This document shows, piece by piece, positions 50,901 to 59,219 of a stretch of DNA of 64,000 nucleotides. The stretch is from NCBI RefSeq assembly GCF_021556395.1, contig NZ_JAKGCS010000012.1, forward strand, positions 1-64,000, in the 5' to 3' direction. The translations under genes were made by a program, and so were the position numbers. The notes under the pieces are model-generated. The model did no database searches, had not been told where the DNA came from, and was given only the letters and a program-made list of their open reading frames with translations. Within the stretch, counting starts at the first letter, position 1; each line of letters begins with the position of its first letter. This DNA comes from Acuticoccus kalidii. GTDB lineage: Bacteria > Pseudomonadota > Alphaproteobacteria > Rhizobiales > Amorphaceae.

Positions 50901-53900
50901 CTCCGGGCTGACCCTCCTCAATGTCGGCGTCGCGCTCGGCGGCGCGGGCGGGGACGGCGGCGCGGGCGGCCGGGTGGACGCGACCTTGCGCGGCCGCGTC
51001 GGCACACGCGGCGACGGCGCGACGGGGATCAGCGCGCAATCGATTGGCGGCGGCGGCGGGCGCTCCGGCGACGTCTTCAACGCGACGGCCCTCAACACGC
51101 TCTCCGTCGCCGTCACGGTCGGCGGTGGCGGTGGACGAGGCGGCTCCGGCGGGCATGTGACGCTGCGAAGCGACGGCGGGGTGGCGACCACCGGCAGCGA
51201 TGCGACGGGCCTCGAAGCGCTCAGCATCGGCGGCGGCGGCGGGTCGACCGGCCTCACGGTGACCGCCGACGCGGCGTCCCTCCAATCCGCGGCGGTCACC
51301 GTCGGCGGGTCGGGCGGGGTCGCGGGCCGGGGCGGAGCGGTCGAGGTCATCGCGACCGGCGTGGTCACGACGGAAGGCTCCGGCGCGCGCGGCATCCTCG
51401 CCTCCTCCATCGGTGGGGGCGGCGGCGTCAGCAACGCGACGGTGGCGGGCACGGGCATCGCGCTCCTCGGCAATGTCGGCGTCGCAGTCGGCGGATCGGG
51501 CGGCGCGGGCGGTGAGGCCGGCGCGGTCAATGTCTCGGCGCGGCGCGACGTGACGACGCGCGGAAGCAACGCGGGCGCCATCGTCGCGAGCAGCATCGGC
51601 GGCGGCGGCGGCTCGGCCGGCATGACGATCGCCGGGACGGCCCAGAGCCCGGTCGCCGCGAACGTCACCGTCGGCGGTGCGGGCGGCGGCGGCGCGACGG
51701 CGGGTGCGGTCACGGTCGTCACCTCCGGCACGGTCTCGACGGCCGGGCACAACAGCGCCGGCATCAGCGCCATGTCGGTCGGCGGCGGTGGCGGCGACAC
51801 CGGCATGACGATGAGCGGCAGCGGCATCACCGGCGCGTCGATCCCCGTCACCGTCGGCCAGGATGCAGGGCGTGGCGGAACGGCGGGCAACGTTTCGGTG
51901 ACGACGCGCTCGGTCTCCACCCTCGGGCGCAACAGCCCCGGCATCCTCGCATCGAGCACCGGGGGCGGCGGCGGTTCGGCCGGCTCGGTCGTCAGCGTCC
52001 CGCTCCTCCAGCTCGCGACCGTTCCGGTCGCGGTCGGCGGCGCGGGCGGCGCCGGCGGCACGGCCGGCAACGTTGCAGCGCGACTTGAAAGCGGACGCGT
52101 CTCGACGGCCAACTCCTTCAGCGCCGGCATCGTCGCCCAGTCGATCGGCGGCAACGGCGGGACGGGTGGCTCCGCGCTCCAAGGGAGCATCAGCGCGAGC
52201 CCGGCCGCGAACATTCCCTCCGGCTCCATCGCCGTCGTCGTCGGCGGCGCGGGCGGTGCAGGCGGCGAGGGCGGACGCGTCAATCTCATCTCGCTCGGCG
52301 CGGTGCGCACGGCGGGTCTCGTCTCACCGGGCCTCGTTGCCCAGTCGATCGGCGGCAATGGTGGGATCGGCGGGTCGGTGACCACCGGCAATATCAGCTT
52401 CACCGGCGGCACGTCCGGCCAGCTCGGCGTCACGGTGGGCGGCAGCGGCGGGGCCGGCGCGAAGGCCAGCGGCGTCATCGTCAACAGCCGGCAGACGATC
52501 GTGACCGAGGGCGACCTGTCGGACGGCATCGTCGCCCAGTCGATCGGCGGCAATGGCGGCATCGGCGGCGCGGTGTCGAGCCTCAATGGCGGCTTCCGCA
52601 ACGGCTCGTCGATCGGCATTCAGGTGAATGTCGGCGGCGCCGGCGGCCGCGGCGCGCTCGGCGATCGGGTCGACGTGTCGAACACCGCCCGCATCTCCAC
52701 CGCCGGCAAGGAATCGCGCGGCATTCATGCCCAGTCGATCGGGGGCGGCGGCGGCATCGGCGGCGCGGCGTCGAGCTTCGCGCTCGACCTCAATCAGCTC
52801 CTCGGCATCTGGGAGGAGCTGCGGCCGGCGACCGGCGGATCGAGCGCGACCGAAAGCGCCGACATCTCGCTCGACGCGCGGGTCAATGTCGGCGGTACGG
52901 GCGGAGCCGGCGGCCATGCCGGCGCGGTGTTCGTGCAGAACGAGGGCGCCGGCATCGTCACCGCGGGCGTCGGCGCCCAGGCGATCGCCGCGACCAGCAT
53001 CGGCGGTGGTGGCGGTGCGGGCGGAACGGCCTCGCACGACAGCTTCGAGGTGCCGGAGCTCTGCGAGCTCGGCGGCATGGTGCTCGGCGGTGGCAAGGGC
53101 CTCCTGTGCAACGTCCGGACCGTCAGCAAGATCATCGACGGCTCGTTCGAGTTCGAGCCGGAATTCGATGTCACCGTGAATGTCGGCGGCGCGGGCGGGG
53201 TCGCCGGCAACGGCAACACGGCGCGGGTCCGCAACAGCGCGCCGCTCACCACGAGCGGCGACGTCGCACACGGCATCTTCGTCCAGTCGATCGGTGGCGG
53301 CGGTGGTCATGGCGGCAACGGCGCGGCGGAGCAGAGCGTTCTCGAGAGCATCGACGAGGATGCCGCGGCGTTCTGGGAGGGCGTGCAGGACGGCTTCATC
53401 GCGACGGCGACGAAGGAAGGCATTCTCGGGCTCAGCGTCGACGGGCCGACCTTCGATCTCCTCAAGGTGTTCAACGAATTCGAAGTGGGCATCGGCGGGC
53501 GGGCCGGCGCCTCCGGCGATGGCGGTGCCGTCACCGTGTGGAACAGCGGCGCGATCACGACGACCGGCGATCAGGCTCACGCCATCTACGCCCAGTCGAT
53601 CGGCGGGGGCGGCGGCACCGGCGGCATGGGCGTCAACGGGACGATCGGCGTCTTCAATGTGGGCGGCATGGGCTCGGGCGGCGGCACGGGCGGTGCGGTC
53701 ACGATCGAGACGAGCGGCGCGATCCGCACCAGCGGCCTCGGCAGCGCTGGCATTTTCGCTCAATCGGTCGGCGGGGGCGGCGGTGTCGCCGGCGATGTCG
53801 GCGGGGTCTGGGCCATCACCTACGAGAACAGGGACGCGCTCTACCGCACGGAGGCGCTGATCGGAGCCTACCGGCCCGGTGGTGGCGGCGATGGCGGGGC

Positions 53901-56196
53901 GATCGACATCGTCTCGACCGGGCGCATCCTCACCGAGGGAGATCTCGCGCACGGGATCATCGCCCAGTCGATCGGCGGCAGCGGCGGCATCGCCGCCGAC
54001 GACGACGATCCGGGCGAGCGGACGACGGCCATCCTCACCGCTCCGACCGTCTTTGCCGCGAGCCGGGGCGACAGGGGCCGCGGTGGCAACATCGCGATCG
54101 AGGCGACCGGTGGTATCATCACCTACGGCGCGGACGCGAGCGGCATCATCGCCCAGTCCCAGGCGGGGGCGAACAGCCGGTCGGGCATAGTCTCGATCAC
54201 CACCGGCGACATCTCCATTCGCGGGACGGGCGGGCGTGCGATCTTCGCCATGTCGGGGGTCGAGGCGGCGGGCCGAGGCGCCTTCGCGTCGCCGGAGACC
54301 AAGCCGGATGGCGGCGTCGCGATCCACGTCCGCAAGGGCGCGACGGTCGAGACGGTGGATTCGGCCGAGACCATCCTCATCCTCGGCGGCGACGAGAGCG
54401 CGGCGGTCGCGAACCGGATCACCAATCTCGGCACGATCGCCAATCACTCCGACAAAGCGGGCCGGTACGTGATCCGCACCGACGGTGCGGCGAACCTCGT
54501 GATCGAGAACAAGGGGACGATCACCGGCTCCATTCTGATCGGCGACGAGGCGAAAGATACCGCGGCGCCGTTGGCCCGGCACGCCGCGGGCGGCATTCCG
54601 GCCCGGCAGCGCTCGGCCCCGCAGCGATCGGCCCGGCTCATCAACAGCGGCACGCTCGCCCTCGGCAGCGTTGCCGATCTCGGAGACAAAGGCGTCCTGC
54701 GCAATAGCGGTCACGTCACGGTCGGTGGCGGCGAGGCCATCGCCCGGACCCGCATCATCGGCGATTTCGTGCAGAGCGCCGGCGGCCTCCTCGAGATCGA
54801 CGCCTCATTGCCGGCCGGCGAGGCCGACATCCTCACCGTCGACGGCGAGATCCGGCTCGACGGGACACTCGCCATCGTCTCCGACGGCCTGCTGCCCTAC
54901 GAGGGGGAGACGCGGAAGATCGTCATCCTGCGCGGCGACGTGGTCTCCAACGAGGCGGAGATCGTCGACACGGCCGCCATCGACTACGAGACGCGGACCG
55001 TCGAGGGCGGGCCAAGGCGGGACCGGGTGATCCTCTCGTACAAGGTGGATTTCACCCCGTTCGACGACGACGAGCCGGCCGACGACGCGATCGGAAATTA
55101 TGGCGAGTACATCAACAGCCTGGTCGAGGCGCGACGGATGGCGACCGCGCAGGGGAGCGATGCGTTCGCCTTCGTCGACGATCTCGTCCTCGGGATCTTG
55201 AGTGAACCTGACGCCGCCGCGCTCGCCGCCAACTACGATCGGGCGGTGCCCGACGAGGTGTTCGCGGTCAGCGAGGCGGTCGTCCTCGGGGGCGTCGCCT
55301 TCGCGAACCAGTTGATGACCTGCCCGGCCATCACCGACGGGCTCGCCGTCTCGGCCGAAGACGGCTCTTGCGCCTGGGCCAGTCTCGGCGGGCAGGCAGC
55401 CGCGCGCGACGGTTCGGCGAACCAAGGCGGCTATGACGAGAAGACGTTCGGCTTCAATGCCGGCTTTCAGACGGAAGTCGCCGACGACTGGTTCTTGGGC
55501 GCATCGGCCTCGATCACCGGGAGCTGGCTCGACGGCGACCGCGACATGGACGCGAACGGGACGCGCGCGGCCTTCGGCGTCGTCGCCCGGCGGGAGATCG
55601 GGGCGACCACCCTCTCGGCGGCGCTGTCCGGCGGCCACGCCTGGTATGAGACGCGCCGGCCGGCGCCCGTTCCCGGCGGGACGGCCCTCGGCAAGGCGGA
55701 CCTCACCGGCTGGTGGATCGCGGCCAACGCACGGGCGGCGCACCGCTTCGAGATGGGCGGCGGCGTGTTCCTGTCGCCGACCGTCGATGTCGGCGTCCAG
55801 CATTGGCGCCAGAACGCCTATGACGAGACCGGCGCGGGGGCCTACGGGCTGTCGTTCGGCGCGATCGAAGAGACGGCCGTCACCTTGAACCCGTTCCTCG
55901 AGGCCGGCGTCGGCTTCGCGCTGCCCTCGGGCGCGGGCGAGTTGAAGGTGCGCGCGGGTGTCCTCGCCTTCCTCGGCAACGACTCCTATGGCACGACGGT
56001 GCGCTATGTCGGCCAGGGCGGCGCTGGTCCGGCGTTCGACCTCGACCAGAAGCTCGACCCCGTTTTCGCCGACCTTGGCGTCGCGCTTTCGGCGAAGATC
56101 GCGGACAGCGTAAGCGTCTCCCTCGGCGCGAATGCTCTCCTTTCGAGCGACTATCGCAGCCTTTCGGCCCGCGCGGGCATCGACATCGCCTTCTGA
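47953..56196 (+). CDS. Giant glycine-rich autotransporter (type Va)
   Basis: A 2,747-residue surface protein. The signal peptide lies near residues 20-47 (RRFRSALLASVALVGGFAATPLYAQ). The passenger runs to about residue 2370 and is built of repeats rich in GG(A/S)GG with a recurring AQSIGGGGG-type turn, consistent with a long beta-helix. A C-terminal beta-barrel of about 300 residues follows (GFNAGFQTEVADDWFLGASASIT to SARAGIDIAF) and ends in Phe, as outer-membrane barrels do. Three cysteine pairs break the low-Cys pattern: near the mature N-terminus (DCRTS..ELCSG), inside the passenger (ELCELGG..LLCNV), and before the barrel (MTCPAI..GSCAW). The start may instead be GTG 47932 or ATG 47965. 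Adhesion is the likely role. Confidence 0.92.
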   Translation: MGALMGVAAPLRSQDVSAGTLDRRFRSALLASVALVGGFAATPLYAQDCRTSTDQGLRVELCSGDLSGGVTRLRNTVDRLNIVGLDGTVTPRAPADPTFGVRGAGPKQVFVDGSARGVIVSRGGAGLEVSSIGFNGAAGTDTAGEGRRGFTGGGAGIARVDLSGGVSVQPAGTGFLARSIGGAGGRGGTSQTILDEIRPGAGGDGGSGGTAVIDVARGTHGTGAAVGPIVQATSEGGAGGVGGAARGEVAVLGAAGGRGGAAGTVSVTISNAEIVAGEAARLILSESRGGAGGAGTSVITGRLPSRRLGGNGGAGGAAGPARLSMMSGRLSAPSVTGGSLVEVVSWGGAGGAGGYSLGDAGSRTGAGGAGGTGGAADISLDGVAIGGPGQSVMRLNRGSVLLAQSRGGDGGVSGLADTLTGIARGNEGGHGGAAGTARITLDGVTIRAAGVAVNNETFGVLAGAVGGNAGRAASSNDGRGDRGGAGGAGALARVEMVNTTVALERALTAVEAASAGQNGGAGGNARAFSDLATGGAGGGGGAGGRAEVALTGGAVTLSDRGRAAVRASSNGGSGGRGGNANNGVVLGAPTTGGDGGVGGQGGAVSAELLGGIRVVAEAAIGIDAMSTGGRGGDGGTASTALVGGATAGRGGAGGAGGAVAVTLEGSVATSGGDGGRPAFGISARSLGGAGGPAAPARTLFGGATGGAGGGSGAGGAVSVRASGTVATGGAGAHAIFAQSVGGFAGNASGGSGYLGFGASAESAGDGGAVTVVLGGTDTRISTGARDASGLYAQSVGGGGGVAGAGSGAVAIGGTGSSGGNGGAVSAIFGGGAVETAGADATAVFLQSIGGGGGDGSRAIGYGTLIGISLGGAGGRGGAGGTISVADSGGAPAALVTRGDIARGLALQSVGGGGGEGGNAITGAGVNVVNAAIALGGRGGQGGAGGSLAVNTAATVSTAGRLATGVELLSVGGGGGTSGTTVAASGLTLLNVGVALGGAGGDGGAGGRVDATLRGRVGTRGDGATGISAQSIGGGGGRSGDVFNATALNTLSVAVTVGGGGGRGGSGGHVTLRSDGGVATTGSDATGLEALSIGGGGGSTGLTVTADAASLQSAAVTVGGSGGVAGRGGAVEVIATGVVTTEGSGARGILASSIGGGGGVSNATVAGTGIALLGNVGVAVGGSGGAGGEAGAVNVSARRDVTTRGSNAGAIVASSIGGGGGSAGMTIAGTAQSPVAANVTVGGAGGGGATAGAVTVVTSGTVSTAGHNSAGISAMSVGGGGGDTGMTMSGSGITGASIPVTVGQDAGRGGTAGNVSVTTRSVSTLGRNSPGILASSTGGGGGSAGSVVSVPLLQLATVPVAVGGAGGAGGTAGNVAARLESGRVSTANSFSAGIVAQSIGGNGGTGGSALQGSISASPAANIPSGSIAVVVGGAGGAGGEGGRVNLISLGAVRTAGLVSPGLVAQSIGGNGGIGGSVTTGNISFTGGTSGQLGVTVGGSGGAGAKASGVIVNSRQTIVTEGDLSDGIVAQSIGGNGGIGGAVSSLNGGFRNGSSIGIQVNVGGAGGRGALGDRVDVSNTARISTAGKESRGIHAQSIGGGGGIGGAASSFALDLNQLLGIWEELRPATGGSSATESADISLDARVNVGGTGGAGGHAGAVFVQNEGAGIVTAGVGAQAIAATSIGGGGGAGGTASHDSFEVPELCELGGMVLGGGKGLLCNVRTVSKIIDGSFEFEPEFDVTVNVGGAGGVAGNGNTARVRNSAPLTTSGDVAHGIFVQSIGGGGGHGGNGAAEQSVLESIDEDAAAFWEGVQDGFIATATKEGILGLSVDGPTFDLLKVFNEFEVGIGGRAGASGDGGAVTVWNSGAITTTGDQAHAIYAQSIGGGGGTGGMGVNGTIGVFNVGGMGSGGGTGGAVTIETSGAIRTSGLGSAGIFAQSVGGGGGVAGDVGGVWAITYENRDALYRTEALIGAYRPGGGGDGGAIDIVSTGRILTEGDLAHGIIAQSIGGSGGIAADDDDPGERTTAILTAPTVFAASRGDRGRGGNIAIEATGGIITYGADASGIIAQSQAGANSRSGIVSITTGDISIRGTGGRAIFAMSGVEAAGRGAFASPETKPDGGVAIHVRKGATVETVDSAETILILGGDESAAVANRITNLGTIANHSDKAGRYVIRTDGAANLVIENKGTITGSILIGDEAKDTAAPLARHAAGGIPARQRSAPQRSARLINSGTLALGSVADLGDKGVLRNSGHVTVGGGEAIARTRIIGDFVQSAGGLLEIDASLPAGEADILTVDGEIRLDGTLAIVSDGLLPYEGETRKIVILRGDVVSNEAEIVDTAAIDYETRTVEGGPRRDRVILSYKVDFTPFDDDEPADDAIGNYGEYINSLVEARRMATAQGSDAFAFVDDLVLGILSEPDAAALAANYDRAVPDEVFAVSEAVVLGGVAFANQLMTCPAITDGLAVSAEDGSCAWASLGGQAAARDGSANQGGYDEKTFGFNAGFQTEVADDWFLGASASITGSWLDGDRDMDANGTRAAFGVVARREIGATTLSAALSGGHAWYETRRPAPVPGGTALGKADLTGWWIAANARAAHRFEMGGGVFLSPTVDVGVQHWRQNAYDETGAGAYGLSFGAIEETAVTLNPFLEAGVGFALPSGAGELKVRAGVLAFLGNDSYGTTVRYVGQGGAGPAFDLDQKLDPVFADLGVALSAKIADSVSVSLGANALLSSDYRSLSARAGIDIAF
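48460..54170 (+). repeat. About 28 diverged protein-level repeats in the passenger
   Basis: Units of roughly 60-85 codons end in a (A/S)xS(I/V)GGxGG turn. Examples are ARSIGGAGG (near 48490), YAQSVGGGGG (50335), SAQSIGGGGG (51040), LASSIGGGGG (51410), VAQSIGGNGG (52140, 52340, 52540), HAQSIGGGGG (52735), FVQSIGGGGG (53285) and IAQSIGGSGG (53970). The units are diverged at the DNA level, so they are old or kept apart by selection. The middle (50300-52000) is the most regular part; two longer non-repeat inserts lie near 52780-52860 and 53320-53480. Confidence 0.85.
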
Positions 56197-56209
56197 CAGG
56201 CGTCCGGCA

Positions 56210-56230
56210 CCGGCGAACCCTTCGCCGGTC
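56210..56230 (+). terminator. Stem-loop after the autotransporter
   Basis: A perfect 9-bp stem ACCGGCGAA / TTCGCCGGT with a 3-nt loop begins 13 nt past the stop codon. A T-run is lacking. Confidence 0.6.
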
Positions 56231-56564
56231 GCTGCCCACCACGGCACCGAAGCCGTCGGCGTCGCGCATCCGCCGAGCGGGATCATCACGCCCGCGCGGT
56301 CGATCGCGCGTCGCATCGAGCCTCCGATGATACGCATCGACCGTCACCCTGGCGCGCAAACGCCTCGGCCGGCGTGGGTTCGCGACGAAGGCGATGCGCA
56401 GGGCATTGCCGGATGATGGTTGCGTTTCAGCGTCCCGGCAGCCGATGGAACCGCCAAGCATCCGCGCCGGAATGGTCGGACGCAAACCGCGAGCACGGAC
56501 GGAGGGTCCAGGATAAGGAACGCAGCGGATTTCGGAGGTGTCCGAATGGCCTCGAACGGGTGGG
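56231..56564. other. Intergenic region left of tRNA-Ser
   Basis: This 334-nt stretch between the autotransporter and the 3' end of the tRNA shows no plausible gene. It would be the chromosomal flank of the integrated element if the element lies to the right. Confidence 0.5.
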
Positions 56565-56657
56565 TGGCGGAGCCGGAGGGATTCGAACCCTCGAGACGGG
56601 TTTACCCCGCCTAACGGTTTAGCAAACCGCCGCCTTCAGCCTCTCGGCCACGGCTCC
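56565..56657 (-). tRNA. tRNA-Ser(GCT)
   Basis: Read on the minus strand, it has GGAGCCG / CGGCTCC acceptor arms, a D-arm with GGCCGAGAGGCTGAAGG, an anticodon loop with GCT between GGTTT and AAACC, a long variable arm (class II, as expected for Ser), GGTTCGAATCC in the T-arm, discriminator G and an encoded CCA. It appears complete. Only 8 nt separate its 5' end from the integrase stop codon on the same strand. Confidence 0.96.
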
Positions 56658-56665
56658 CCATTGAT

Positions 56666-57751
56666 TTACAAGGGTTTTTTGGGATTTCCCTTGGCGCGGG
56701 TTGGCACTTTTCGTCCCGGTTTGGCACTGGCCGTCCGCGAAATGTTCGGTAGCATGGCCACAGACGCCTCTGCAAGCCGTCTCTGCTCGACCCCACGGGT
56801 ATAGTGCTGGACCATTTTGAGCGTCCGATGCCCCGTCATTGCGGCAATCTGGTGGGTGGTCGCGCCGGCCTCGGCGAGCACGTCCGCATGCGTCGCGCGC
56901 AGTCCATAGAGCGTGCAGCCCTTGGGCATGCCGATGCGCTCGAGCGCGGCGGCGAACATCGTGCTCAACTGCGTGTCGGAGTAGGGCTCGCCGTTCGGGC
57001 GTGTCAGGATCGTCCCGTTGCCGCGCGGCATTTCGTCGAGCGTTTCCTTCAGCACCGGATGCGCGCGGATCACCATCGGCTGGCGCGTCTTCGATTGGCG
57101 CAGCGTCAGCGCCTCGCCGTCCCATGCGAACCATGTGAGGCGCCGCAGATCGCCGGGCCGCTGGCCGGTATAGAGGGCGAGAATGAACACGACATATTCC
57201 CGGTCGCCGCACTCCTTTAGGAACGTCGCGACCTCGGCCGCCGTCCACGCGCGATAACCCTCGCCGGGCACGTAGAGCTTGCCGACGCCTTTGCACGGAT
57301 TGAGGTTCGTCAGGTCGCGGCTCATCGCCCACCCGAACACGCTGGACAGCACCGAGACCCGCATATCGGCGCGGCGCGGTGTCTCGGCCCACGGATCGCG
57401 GATCTTTCGGATGACGAGCGCGCGCGTGAGGCTCGGCCAGTGCTTCGTGCCGTGCTCGATCCCGATATCGGACAGGATCTGTCCGTAGTCCCGCCGGGTC
57501 CGCTCGGCGAGCTTCTTGAACTCGGGGCTGGCCTGATACTGCTTGATCAGCCAGCCGAGCGAGGCCTCGCCCTTGCTCTTGATCGGCGACTGGTCGGCCA
57601 CCGTCTCGCACAGGTGCTGATAGGCGCGATGGAACTCGGCCTTTTCGGGGTCGGGCAGCTTCCAGCGCTTGCCCCTAAATCGGAAATAGGTCCGCGTGCG
57701 CCCATGTCGGTCGGTGAACTGCTCGACATAGCGCAGCTTCAATCGTCCCAT
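56666..57751 (-). CDS. Tyrosine recombinase / integrase
   Basis: A 361-residue phage-type integrase. An N-terminal arm-binding region (LKLRYVEQFTDRHGRTRTYFRFRGKRW) leads to a SAM-like core-binding domain (about residues 60-150). The catalytic domain has Arg in LYTGQRPGDLRRL, a Lys in QSKTRQPMV, Arg in LYGLRATHAD (the usual His of HxxR is Tyr here), His in MTGHRTLKMVQHYTRG, and the nucleophile Tyr in QHYTRG. It starts inside the end of the upstream excisionase-like gene (13-nt overlap) and stops 8 nt before the tRNA. The C-terminal tail is basic (GRKVPTRAKGNPKKPL). Confidence 0.93.
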   Translation of the reverse strand: MGRLKLRYVEQFTDRHGRTRTYFRFRGKRWKLPDPEKAEFHRAYQHLCETVADQSPIKSKGEASLGWLIKQYQASPEFKKLAERTRRDYGQILSDIGIEHGTKHWPSLTRALVIRKIRDPWAETPRRADMRVSVLSSVFGWAMSRDLTNLNPCKGVGKLYVPGEGYRAWTAAEVATFLKECGDREYVVFILALYTGQRPGDLRRLTWFAWDGEALTLRQSKTRQPMVIRAHPVLKETLDEMPRGNGTILTRPNGEPYSDTQLSTMFAAALERIGMPKGCTLYGLRATHADVLAEAGATTHQIAAMTGHRTLKMVQHYTRGVEQRRLAEASVAMLPNISRTASAKPGRKVPTRAKGNPKKPL

Positions 57752-57999
57752 CCGTCCGCCCCAGCCAATGCCGGGTCCGAGCTTTCTGAGCCGTAGAGGA
57801 GGGCGTCAATATTCTCGTCTAGGGCCTTCATGTCCCAAACGAGACAGCCGCCGATCCAGTGCCCCCTCGGCATCGATCGATCCTGCACCAACTGGTCGAA
57901 CTTCCCGACAGAGACGCCGCAATAGGCGGCTGCCTGCGGCCGGCGCAAAAGCCGGTAGGCCGACGGGATGATCCGTTCCGATCGTGCCGCCATCATCAT
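57739..57999 (-). CDS. Excisionase-like small helix-turn-helix protein
   Basis: An 86-residue protein with an AlpA/MerR-like DNA-binding motif: LLRRPQAAAYCGVSVGKFDQLVQDRSMPRGHWIGGCLVWDMKALDENIDALL in pattern, where the wing sequence MPRGHWIGGCLVWD matches small excisionases. Preceded by GAAGGAGA at a good distance. It overlaps the integrase start, so the two are coupled. A directionality factor is the likely role. Confidence 0.82.
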   Translation of the reverse strand: MMMAARSERIIPSAYRLLRRPQAAAYCGVSVGKFDQLVQDRSMPRGHWIGGCLVWDMKALDENIDALLYGSESSDPALAGADGWDD

Positions 58000-58436
58000 T
58001 CTCCTTCTCGTTCTTCAGAGGTCGAACTCGGATCCCCTTGTGTCGGAATTTTCGGACCCATCCCGGCGGCGGCCGGCATCGCCCGGAGCGCCGCGAGCTT
58101 CGCCTCACATGCGTGGCGCGCCCGGATGCGGCGCTCCAAAACCTGTTCATGCTCGCCTCTGACGCGCGCGACGGCCGTCTCGGCGAGCGCCTCCTCGTCG
58201 AGCTCGGGCAGCATCGCGAGGCGGTAACGGTTCCTCGTGAGGAAGCACGTCGACGGCGCGCCGCGCTCGACGATCTGGTCGCTTGTGACGACGTATCGGC
58301 GCGACGAGCGTGTGAGCTCGGCGACGACGAGCATCGAACCGCGATAGGTGCCGACGATCCGAACGACGCGCCAGGCCGTCGGGCGGTCCGCCCGGCTGAA
58401 GGCGACGAGCGCGCAATCCGCGTCGCCGCGCGTCAT
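57996..58436 (-). CDS. Element operon protein of unknown function (146 aa)
   Basis: I do not recognise this protein. It begins MTRGDADCALVAFSRADRPTAWRVVRIVGTYRGSMLVVAELTRS, predicted as beta-rich, and continues with a charged helix (EEALAETAVARVRGEHEQVLERRIRARHACEAKLAAL) likely to form a coiled coil. The start overlaps the upstream stop by 4 nt and its stop overlaps the start of the excisionase-like gene. Its first half resembles the upstream neighbour (DEARVLVVGAGPSRLPRIVGRQLVVTF) in overall layout only. Confidence 0.7.
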   Translation of the reverse strand: MTRGDADCALVAFSRADRPTAWRVVRIVGTYRGSMLVVAELTRSSRRYVVTSDQIVERGAPSTCFLTRNRYRLAMLPELDEEALAETAVARVRGEHEQVLERRIRARHACEAKLAALRAMPAAAGMGPKIPTQGDPSSTSEEREGE

Positions 58437-58837
58437 GCCGGGCCTCGATAGGGGGCGGGCGCGGGGTGAAGCTCGACGCGTGGGTCTCGAGCGGCATCGT
58501 TCTCGGCCGCAGCGGGCACGCACCAAATGGCGTCCATCTTCTCGCGATATCGCGAGAGGGCGCATTCCCGGTCCTCTTCGGCTGCGGCGATCGCCTCGGC
58601 CTCGCCGCGCACGCAGTCGGCACTCGTTCGCTGGTAGGCGGCGAGCACGGCGCGCTCGCCAAACGTGACGACGAGCTGCCGCCCGACGATCCGCGGGAGA
58701 CGCGACGGTCCGGCGCCGACCACGAGAACACGCGCCTCGTCGGCCCATTCGACGCGCAGGATTTGCCAGGTGGCCGGATGGGCGTCGCGGCTATCGGCGA
58801 TCAGCGCCCACGGCCCCGGCGGGGCGACCGACTTCAT
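58433..58837 (-). CDS. Element operon protein of unknown function (134 aa)
   Basis: Not recognised. It begins MKSVAPPGPWALIADSRDAHPATWQILRVEWADEARVLVVGAG, a probable small beta domain, followed by a helical stretch (ERAVLAAYQRTSADCVRGEAEAIAAAEEDRECALSRYREKMDAIW). It shares a one-base stop/start overlap (TGATG) with the gene before it and a 4-nt overlap with the gene after. Confidence 0.7.
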   Translation of the reverse strand: MKSVAPPGPWALIADSRDAHPATWQILRVEWADEARVLVVGAGPSRLPRIVGRQLVVTFGERAVLAAYQRTSADCVRGEAEAIAAAEEDRECALSRYREKMDAIWCVPAAAENDAARDPRVELHPAPAPYRGPA

Positions 58838-59067
58838 CACCGGCCTCCGCCGGGCTGCGTCATCGCAAAGCGCGCGCCGGAGGCGAACGAGATTGCGTCG
58901 GCATAGGCCAAAAATCGCTGCTGCTCGGTCGTGAACGACCACGCCACCGCCTCGACACCGCGCACCATGACGGCGATCCGTTGGGTGTCGCGATCGAGCA
59001 CGACCTCGACAGGCGCTTCATCGGCCGGCGCGGGGCCGATGGGATAGAGAACGCGAAGGTCGGTCAC
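58837..59067 (-). CDS. Element operon protein of unknown function (76 aa)
   Basis: Not recognised. The GTG at 59067 is chosen because it overlaps the upstream stop by 4 nt (GTGA), matching the neighbours. The sequence is short and soluble: EVVLDRDTQRIAVMVRGVEAVAWSFTTEQQRFLAYADAISFASGAR. Confidence 0.65.
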   Translation of the reverse strand: MTDLRVLYPIGPAPADEAPVEVVLDRDTQRIAVMVRGVEAVAWSFTTEQQRFLAYADAISFASGARFAMTQPGGGR

Positions 59068-59219
59068 GGCGACACTCCGAACATCGGCACGATGTCGAAC
59101 CAGTGGTCGACGATGAAGATCAGGATGATCCCCGTCAGTGAGCGCCAGTCGCGCTCCGGGCGGGGATGTCCGGCGAAAGCGAGCATCGGTTGCTCCCGTG
59201 TGAGGGCGTGGGCGGTCAT
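59064..59219 (-). CDS. Small element operon protein with one hydrophobic segment (51 aa)
   Basis: Not recognised. It begins MTAHALTREQPMLAFAGHPR and contains a hydrophobic helix (SLTGIILIFIVDHWFDIVPMF) that could span or attach to the membrane. The ATG overlaps the upstream stop by 4 nt and its stop overlaps the next gene. It is supported mainly by this tight packing. Confidence 0.6.
   Translation of the reverse strand: MTAHALTREQPMLAFAGHPRPERDWRSLTGIILIFIVDHWFDIVPMFGVSP

Noticed and set aside
47845..52182. Very long open frame (over 1,400 codons) antisense to the autotransporter
   Set aside because: It mirrors the GGC/GCC-rich codons of the real gene, shows only Ala/Arg/Asp-rich low complexity, and has no start signal or domain.
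48460..54170. Possible CRISPR-like or tandem DNA repeats
   Set aside because: The repetition is at protein level; DNA units are diverged, of unequal length and in frame throughout the gene.
49014..54714. Several other long antisense frames over the autotransporter rich in Pro and Ala
   Set aside because: They arise from the same glycine-codon bias; the sequence is repetitive PPAPP-type with no motif.
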